The translations under genes were made by a program, and so were the position numbers. Shown here in pieces: positions 56,704 through 64,000 of a DNA stretch of 64,000 nucleotides. The first letter of the stretch is position 1. The number at the start of each line of letters is the position of its first letter. The stretch spans positions 372,001 to 436,000 of the forward strand of contig NZ_LMXN01000002.1 in assembly GCF_001442615.1 (NCBI RefSeq), given 5' to 3'. The DNA is from Algoriphagus resistens. Its GTDB lineage: Bacteria > Bacteroidota > Bacteroidia > Cytophagales > Cyclobacteriaceae. Under the pieces are notes generated by a model. The model worked only from the letters and a program-made list of their open reading frames with translations, ran no database searches and was not told the DNA's origin.

Positions 56704-57273
56704 GTGAACGACTATACCTATTACATCAAAAACATGGTTTGCCCACGTTGCATACAGTCAGTAAAAGAAACGCTCAAGCAAACCAACATCGCCTATTCTG
56801 AAGTCTCACTTGGAAAAGTGAACTTGTGTTCAGAACTATCCACCATCCAAAAACAGAAATTTGCCAAGCATCTGCAAGAACTCGGTTTTGAACTCCTTGA
56901 GGAAGGCAAATCTCAGGTGATTTCCCAGATCAAAAGTATTCTTGTGCAACAGATTCAGCATTCAACGGATCGTCTATCGGAAAACTATTCCAGTTTTATT
57001 GCCGAAAGGCTGAACCATGAATACACTTACCTGAGCAAGCTGTTCTCACAGGTAGAAGGGATTACCATAGAAAAATACATCACCAGGCTGAAAATAGAAC
57101 GGGTAAAAGAACTCATTTTTTACAAGGAAAAGTCACTTTCCGAAATCGCTGATTTACTGGGGTATAGCAGTGTTGCCTACCTATCCTCGCAATTCAAAAA
57201 AGAAACAGGCCTGACTCCAAGTGAATTTAAAAAACAAACAGACCCTAAACGCTTAAGATTGGATGAAATTTAG
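56704..57273 (+). CDS. AraC-type regulator with N-terminal HMA-like metal-binding domain
   Basis: A 189-residue fusion. Residues 1-70 look like a heavy-metal-associated (HMA) domain, with YYIKNMVCPRCIQSVKETL (MxCxxC, cysteines at 13 and 16) and ELGFELLEEG at its end. Residues about 95-180 form an AraC-type DNA-binding domain: FIAERLNHEYTYLSKLFSQ and SLSEIADLLGYSSVAYLSSQ, followed by FKKETGLTPSEFKK. It may sense copper or another soft metal and act on a metal-resistance or uptake gene, but no such transporter gene is adjacent. Translation starts at GTG 56704. Confidence 0.85.
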   Translation: MNDYTYYIKNMVCPRCIQSVKETLKQTNIAYSEVSLGKVNLCSELSTIQKQKFAKHLQELGFELLEEGKSQVISQIKSILVQQIQHSTDRLSENYSSFIAERLNHEYTYLSKLFSQVEGITIEKYITRLKIERVKELIFYKEKSLSEIADLLGYSSVAYLSSQFKKETGLTPSEFKKQTDPKRLRLDEI

Positions 57274-57517
57274 TAATCCGGGCCACAGTCTTAATCCCTT
57301 ACTTTGCATTTCAATTGAAAAGTACCTGGACATAATTCTTTGTATACAGGAGGTGTTGCGTATTTTTTTGCCTGATCTCGGGAACAACGATGATTTTTTT
57401 TTAGATGTATTCCCATGAAACCTTAATTAATCAGGTTTTCATTTATTCCATATTCATTTTTTTTCATTTATTAAAATTCGTTAATTAGCCGTTCTATTAA
57501 CAATCCCAGAAACAGCG

Positions 57518-58111
57518 TTGTCATTTCTTAGCCCTCTTGCATATACGGAACCCGCAATAGACCAGGTGTGGAATGAGCTACGGGCGGGTGATAAATCGGC
57601 CCTGGAAAGAATCTACACTTCCCATATCAAGGATCTATTTAGTTTTGGCATGAGCCTACATGCTGACGAAACCATAGTAAAAGATGCGATCCAGGATGTT
57701 TTCATAGATCTCTGGAATTACAGATTTGCACTTAGCAGCGATGTAATAATCAAGCAATATCTATTTAAATCCCTTTCCAACAGAATCCAGAAAGAGCTCG
57801 GAAAGAATAGCAAGAGAACAAGCCTCCACTGGCTGACTGATCAGGAAAACACAGTTGCGTCTGTAGAAGATGAACTTGTGAAGACCCAGAGGGAAAAAGA
57901 AATTTCGCAAAAAATGGGGCGTGCAATGAAATTACTCCCATTGAGGCAAAAGGAGGTAATCCAATATTTATTTTTTGAAAAAATGAGCTACGAAGACACT
58001 GCCAAGATGTTGGATATAACAATTCGATCCACCTATACACTGGCATGGAAAGCAATAAGTGCCCTCAAAAAGGCGATAATTGTGCTTATCCTTTATTTTT
58101 CTTTCCTGTAA
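57518..58111 (+). CDS. RNA polymerase ECF-type sigma factor
   Basis: A 197-residue sigma-70 family protein of the FecI/ECF type. Region 2 shows LERIYTSHIKDLFSFGM and the DAIQDVFIDLWNYR segment (the D..QDVF..LW pattern of region 2.2); region 4 shows LPLRQKEVIQYLFFEKMSYEDTAKMLD with its helix-turn-helix. In Bacteroidota such genes are usually followed by an anti-sigma FecR-like gene and a TonB receptor. Neither is next to it here; the next gene is convergent and unrelated. No ATG is available before region 2, so TTG at 57518 is the likely start. Confidence 0.85.
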   Translation: MSFLSPLAYTEPAIDQVWNELRAGDKSALERIYTSHIKDLFSFGMSLHADETIVKDAIQDVFIDLWNYRFALSSDVIIKQYLFKSLSNRIQKELGKNSKRTSLHWLTDQENTVASVEDELVKTQREKEISQKMGRAMKLLPLRQKEVIQYLFFEKMSYEDTAKMLDITIRSTYTLAWKAISALKKAIIVLILYFSFL

Positions 58112-58223
58112 CACTGTATTGGGTTATTCAACATCAATACTTAATTTACCATCCTAGCATCCCAATCTGATTGATAGAAATCCTTAGGAACAAATAAGGG
58201 AGAGATGAGGATGTAAATGCGTC

Positions 58224-61200
58224 TTAGTGTACAAGTAGAAAACTCCCACGTTTTTCCACTTCCTTCATTTCCCCATCCATCACAAAGGAATACTTCATAA
58301 GAAAGCTGTAGGTTCCCTGGGTGGCGTTCATCTCGTTCACCAAACCATCCCAACCTTCCGTTCCGGAATAAACCAATTGTCCCCACCGATTATAAATCCA
58401 AAGGCGAAAATTGAAATCACAATTGGAAACTCCTCGAAAAACGTCTCCATCTTTTGGATTGTAACCTGTAGGCATCCGTACTTCAGGTGCCTTCTCTGAC
58501 ACCACTCCTGCTCCTAAACTTACACAACCCAGAGCATCTAATACCGAGACAGTGTATACCCCTTTTGATAAACCCGTAAGGATATTGGTTGAAACATTCT
58601 GTTCATCCCAATAATAACTATATGGGGCCTTACCTCCCGCAGGAAACGCAAACAATTCTCCGTTACTTCCGCCCGGACAAACAGGCTTTGTCAGTCTCAC
58701 ATCTACCTGTAAGGCCGCAGGAGAATTGATTTCGAACGAAAGTGGAATAGAACAGCCTTGTGTGTCAACCACAGAGAGCCCATAATTACCTGTTGCTAAA
58801 CCAGTTAAATTCAACTGGCTTAAAAATTTCTTTTCTCCATCCAATTCAATCAAATAAGGTGGATTGCCTCCAGCTACGGACAGATTCAAAATACCGTCCT
58901 TTTTTCCATAGCAGCTTGCATCAGAGACTGAGAGAGAGATCAGTTCAAGGGGGGCAGGCTCGGTGATTTTCAGGTTGTCCAACACGCTTTCGCACCCCAG
59001 TCTATCAATCACAGTAACTGAATAGTTTCCTTTGGTTAGATTTTCAGCCAATGGAGCATTCAGATCAGGATCATGAGACCAGCTAAAAGCAAAGGGGGCA
59101 AAGCCTCCTTCAATGTCAATGAGAATTCTGCCACTTTCATCACCAAAGCATTTTATATCCTCAATACGTTCAACAGAAACTTTAAATTCTTCTGCAACCA
59201 CCACCTCAAGTTTATCAGAATTCCCCACACAGGATTGATCAACTAAGCTATAGTTCATGTAGCTAAGCATTCCGGTTACCCCAGGTATATCCCATCTGAC
59301 TTCCACCGTATTTTGATCTTTTCCGGAGACAATTTCACCCCCACTTATCATCCACTCGTATCCTCTACCTTTCAAAGGATTGGGGACCGAATAAAAATGG
59401 GTAACAAGCGGATCAAAGCAGACTTCCAAATTCCCAATAGGATCATCCGCCTGCAGTTTACTATTTATCTCTATATCCAGTGTAATAGGCTCAAGCAAGC
59501 AGCCATTTGAACTACTAGGGTTAGCGCTAATTCTGGCATTAGTAGTTGCTGATCCCCAATTGACCAAAACTGAATCTCCATAGTCTTGAACAATAATTCC
59601 TCCTTCCACTTCGAAAGTAACTGAACCGATATTTACCTTAGACTCCAATTTATATAGTAATTCCTCTACATCCGGACAGACTGACTGCTCCCCAATCAGT
59701 TCAGCTTCTGATTCTAAAACCTCCACTGTGAAGGTCTCTTCTTCCTGTTGATCGCAGGTATTGGGGCTGATCGAAGCGGTGACTGAGATCTCGTATGATC
59801 CGGGGGTATCAAAGATATGGTTCACCTCTTGGCCTTCCTGAATAGGTGAACCATCTCCAAAATTCCATACAAAATAGGTGAAATTCTTATTTTCAGGGAT
59901 AATACTCCAGATCCCTTCCTGATCTAGACAAGCGGTTCGTTCACCTACCACTTCAAAGTCATAGTTTACTTCAACTTCAAAATTCAAATTATCCAAGGCG
60001 GCTCCCACTGCGTACCCATAGGATTCCAAAAATCCAAATCCATACACATATGCTATAAATCCATCAGGATTCTGCAAATGGTGCACACCATTGGAAATAC
60101 TGACACGGGCAAAATAATAAGACGGATTTCCGGGAACAGGTGAAAAAGAGGCCCCTATGTCCTGTCCGTCCAAAACGGTGTTGGCCTGCGAACCCGCAGG
60201 AACTATAATGTTCACATAATTTACCTCAATGGAGGTAATTGATAGTGCCGAAAATTCCACTTCTTTCAGCAATTGTTCGTTGGGACTGTAGGTGATCATA
60301 AAAGGATCACCCTGTCCGTAATTTGGATCGTCGGGCAGATTACACTCCTGGCTTTTCGAGAAAACCGTAACTGAAGACGGCTTAGAAGTAGTGATGGACA
60401 CTGTCTCATCTGCTCCAAAATCCAATGACAGAAACTTGGCTGCATTTATTGAGCCACGATGCGTACCATTTACAAAGACCTCGGTGTTGTCTTCAGATGC
60501 CACTACCTTTACTAACTCGCCGGATGACCTTCCTTTCAGCCCAACATGGATAAATGATTTTCCCCAGGTAGTCAGTGGATAAGCCTGTTGAAAGAGATTG
60601 TCGTTTGCAGAACCGCAGTTGCCCACTGAAGTCCACTTATTCCCGCCGAAGACAGCTATTTTCTTGCAGGAATTTGCATCATCTCCAATCACCCTGGCCC
60701 GGGATCCGGTAAGGTCAAATCTTTCTTTGATCTGATAGCTTTGACCACGATCCAATTCTATAGTAAAGGGCGCCGATCCATTGCTTTTGCTTATTTCCAC
60801 CTCCGTGTCGTCCTCTGTGGCAATGATCAACATGGTACTTTCATTATCCACATTCCCGTCATATTCTACGGGATGGGTGAGTCTTTCAAAATGAGAGGTA
60901 ATCAGGTAATCTTTTCCCAGTGCTCCCAGAGGCAAAACAACCGTACCATCTGCGCTTCGAATCCGTTCATTAAATGCATAAACCGAGAGGTCGCCAGTAG
61001 AACTGATGTATATCCCCTTATTTTCTGTCCGGCCCGAAAACCTGTGAAAAATGTCGATGTCCCGTGAATCAATAGCCAAGCTAAACCTTTCCCCATTGCC
61101 CAGGGATTGTGTTCTGCTGATACCCAGATACTCAATGGTAATTTCGGAATCTTCAATGGCTGTGATCTCCAGAACAGCTCTATCCTCAGCACCGGGAACA

Positions 61201-61325
61201 ATACGGTTGTTCTCCATAAACCCCACCCAAAACGCTTTTCCCACCGTGGATATCTGACCATAAGAAGCCAGCGCAAAAAAATGCAGCAGTAGCACCAAGC
61301 AAATTATACGGTAAAATTTTTCCAT
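58224..61325 (-). CDS. Large T9SS type B secreted protein with IgGFc-binding-like, PKD and SprB repeats
   Basis: A 1033-residue secreted protein. The signal peptide ends near SYGQ (about 24). The N-terminal 400 residues resemble the IgGFc-binding N-terminal domain (repeated VFVNGTHRG, SVTVFSKSQE patterns). A PKD domain lies near 455-540 (VWNFGDGSPIQEGQ). Three SprB-type repeats follow (CFGDESGRILIDIEGG, CYGKKDGILNLSVAGG, CPGGSNGELFAFPAGG). The C-terminus is a CHU_C/gliding-type sorting domain, with MPTGYNPKDGD, LWIYNRWGQLVYSG and GTYSFLMKY, used for export by the type IX system (type B sorting). It is probably a surface adhesin. It runs toward the ECF sigma gene. Confidence 0.85.
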   Translation of the reverse strand: MEKFYRIICLVLLLHFFALASYGQISTVGKAFWVGFMENNRIVPGAEDRAVLEITAIEDSEITIEYLGISRTQSLGNGERFSLAIDSRDIDIFHRFSGRTENKGIYISSTGDLSVYAFNERIRSADGTVVLPLGALGKDYLITSHFERLTHPVEYDGNVDNESTMLIIATEDDTEVEISKSNGSAPFTIELDRGQSYQIKERFDLTGSRARVIGDDANSCKKIAVFGGNKWTSVGNCGSANDNLFQQAYPLTTWGKSFIHVGLKGRSSGELVKVVASEDNTEVFVNGTHRGSINAAKFLSLDFGADETVSITTSKPSSVTVFSKSQECNLPDDPNYGQGDPFMITYSPNEQLLKEVEFSALSITSIEVNYVNIIVPAGSQANTVLDGQDIGASFSPVPGNPSYYFARVSISNGVHHLQNPDGFIAYVYGFGFLESYGYAVGAALDNLNFEVEVNYDFEVVGERTACLDQEGIWSIIPENKNFTYFVWNFGDGSPIQEGQEVNHIFDTPGSYEISVTASISPNTCDQQEEETFTVEVLESEAELIGEQSVCPDVEELLYKLESKVNIGSVTFEVEGGIIVQDYGDSVLVNWGSATTNARISANPSSSNGCLLEPITLDIEINSKLQADDPIGNLEVCFDPLVTHFYSVPNPLKGRGYEWMISGGEIVSGKDQNTVEVRWDIPGVTGMLSYMNYSLVDQSCVGNSDKLEVVVAEEFKVSVERIEDIKCFGDESGRILIDIEGGFAPFAFSWSHDPDLNAPLAENLTKGNYSVTVIDRLGCESVLDNLKITEPAPLELISLSVSDASCYGKKDGILNLSVAGGNPPYLIELDGEKKFLSQLNLTGLATGNYGLSVVDTQGCSIPLSFEINSPAALQVDVRLTKPVCPGGSNGELFAFPAGGKAPYSYYWDEQNVSTNILTGLSKGVYTVSVLDALGCVSLGAGVVSEKAPEVRMPTGYNPKDGDVFRGVSNCDFNFRLWIYNRWGQLVYSGTEGWDGLVNEMNATQGTYSFLMKYSFVMDGEMKEVEKRGSFLLVH

Positions 61326-61370
61326 CTAAGATCAGGAACACGTCCACCCCTCAATATAGTTAACTCCTAA

Positions 61371-63107
<1,737 letters not shown>

Positions 63108-63117
63108 CCTGGCTTAG

Positions 63118-64000
63118 TTGCTACTCACTGCAATCATAATTTATCTGGCGCTCACCATCCTCATCGGAGCCTGGGCTTCAAAATTCGTAAAGGGATCGAA
63201 TGACTTTGTTTTGGCAGGTCGTTCGCTCCCTTTATTTCTTTCCGCTTCTGCCCTCTTTGCCACCTGGTTTGGTTCAGAGACTATTTTTGGAGCATCGTCT
63301 GTTTATCTGGAAGAGGGATTGCAGGGAGTGATCGAAGATCCTTTCGGAGGAGCGCTTTGCCTGGTGCTTTTTGGGATGTTCTATCTCCGGCCTATGTACC
63401 GCATGGGCGTATTGACCATAGGAGATGTGTTCAAAAAGATTTATGGCAAGCAGGTAGAATTCCTCTCTACAGTTTTTATGGTTCCTGTATTCTTCGGCTA
63501 TGTGGCCGCCCAACTGGTGGCACTCAGTCTTATCCTGGGCACTGTGACGGGCTTGAGCATGGCGGAAGGAATTTTCCTTTCTGCAGGAATAGTCGTGATT
63601 TATACCTTTCTGGGAGGAATGTGGGCCATTTCCATTACTGATTTTATACAGACTTTACTGATTGTTTTCGGGCTGGTCGTGGTAGCGGTAGTTGTGGGCA
63701 AAGAAGCTGGCGGGGTAGGCGTTATTTTGGATTCAGCTCCTACCGAAAGCTTCCAGTTCTTTCCAGGCCCGGGCCTGAATTCCTGGATCAATTACTTCGG
63801 GGCTTGGGTGATTCTTGGTTTGGGAAGCATTCCAAGCCAGGATATTTACCAGCGAGTGATGTCCTCCAAGTCAGAAAAGGTGGCTGTTCAGTCCACTTAT
63901 CTTGCGGGAGGTTTTTATCTTACCTTCGGACTGCTACCCTTATTTATCGCACTTGGCGCAAAGGCGCTCTACCCTGAGCTATACTTAGAAAACAAACAGA
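63118..64000 (+). CDS. Sodium:solute symporter (SSS family), C-terminus cut off by window edge
   Basis: The frame is open to the end of the window (294 codons). It has at least seven hydrophobic segments and SSS features: AGRSLPLFLSASALFATWFG near the start, GFYLTFGLLPLFIALGA, and YTFLGGMWAISITDFIQ, a typical segment of the family. It would couple sodium entry to solute uptake; the solute is unknown. The start is a TTG at 63118 directly after an in-frame TAG, 10 bases behind the ABC-F stop, which suggests translational coupling or a short operon. Confidence 0.85.
   Translation, partial: MLLTAIIIYLALTILIGAWASKFVKGSNDFVLAGRSLPLFLSASALFATWFGSETIFGASSVYLEEGLQGVIEDPFGGALCLVLFGMFYLRPMYRMGVLTIGDVFKKIYGKQVEFLSTVFMVPVFFGYVAAQLVALSLILGTVTGLSMAEGIFLSAGIVVIYTFLGGMWAISITDFIQTLLIVFGLVVVAVVVGKEAGGVGVILDSAPTESFQFFPGPGLNSWINYFGAWVILGLGSIPSQDIYQRVMSSKSEKVAVQSTYLAGGFYLTFGLLPLFIALGAKALYPELYLENKQ

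Noticed and set aside
57518..58111. The neighbouring large secreted protein as the sigma factor's regulated partner or anti-sigma factor
   Set aside because: It is convergent, much larger, and carries no anti-sigma domain; adjacency alone is not evidence.

Overview
The window looks like chromosome of a member of the Bacteroidota, most likely Cytophagales (Algoriphagus/Cyclobacteriaceae-like; this placement is inference from gene content). The signs are a SusC/SusD pair, several TonB-type outer-membrane receptors, a type IX secretion cargo with SprB repeats and a gliding-type C-terminal domain, a Bacteroidota-style peptide transporter and AraC/PAS regulators, and repeated promoter -7 elements of the form TAnnTTTG. 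No rRNA, tRNA, CRISPR array, prophage or intact insertion sequence was seen.

Layout. 0-9.7 kb: a truncated acidic protein, a 4-TM holin-like protein, an acyl-lipid desaturase, a lone BlaI-type repressor, a tricorn-like S41 protease, tyrosyl-tRNA synthetase, and a TetR regulator translationally coupled to a lipoprotein amidohydrolase. 10-31 kb: mostly housekeeping: POT peptide transporter, PEP carboxykinase, cyclophilin, parE-parC-trmH, a sterol-desaturase-like enzyme with a small lipoprotein, ROK kinase, a Cys-cluster protein, an ArsC-like protein without its cysteine, a CvfB-like S1 protein, 3-hydroxybutyryl-CoA dehydrogenase, deoxynucleoside kinase, an Hpt protein and an S9 peptidase. 31-38 kb: an RND efflux operon (GbsR-type regulator, TolC, adaptor, pump) ending in an ACP-fold protein without the carrier serine. 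37.9-38.8 kb: a divergent HxlR/DoxX pair around three tandem copies of a palindromic operator. 38.8-47 kb: a SusC-SusD-phosphodiesterase operon, a 1.1 kb non-coding stretch, and a divergent TetR regulator; the same 18-bp palindrome lies in front of both transcription units. 47-50.8 kb: a PAS/GAF sensor lacking an ATPase domain, overlapping a single-domain response regulator. 51-57 kb: a TPR-Arr (rifamycin ADP-ribosyltransferase) fusion, an OmpR-type two-component system followed by a TonB-type receptor, and an HMA-AraC fusion regulator. 57.5-64 kb: an ECF sigma factor with no anti-sigma neighbour, a large type IX secreted protein, an ABC-F ATPase with a degenerate second P-loop, and a truncated sodium:solute symporter.

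Start sites. In several genes a TAnnTTTG element lies inside or next to the 5' end of the longest reading frame. I used this to move the start downstream (tyrS, POT transporter, sterol-desaturase-like gene, GbsR regulator, DoxX, the 52-aa membrane protein). Several genes seem to use TTG or GTG.

Most promising unknowns: the TetR / twin-operator / SusCD-phosphodiesterase locus, the triple HxlR operator, the serine-less ACP in an efflux operon, and the TPR-Arr fusion. None can be proved novel from sequence alone.
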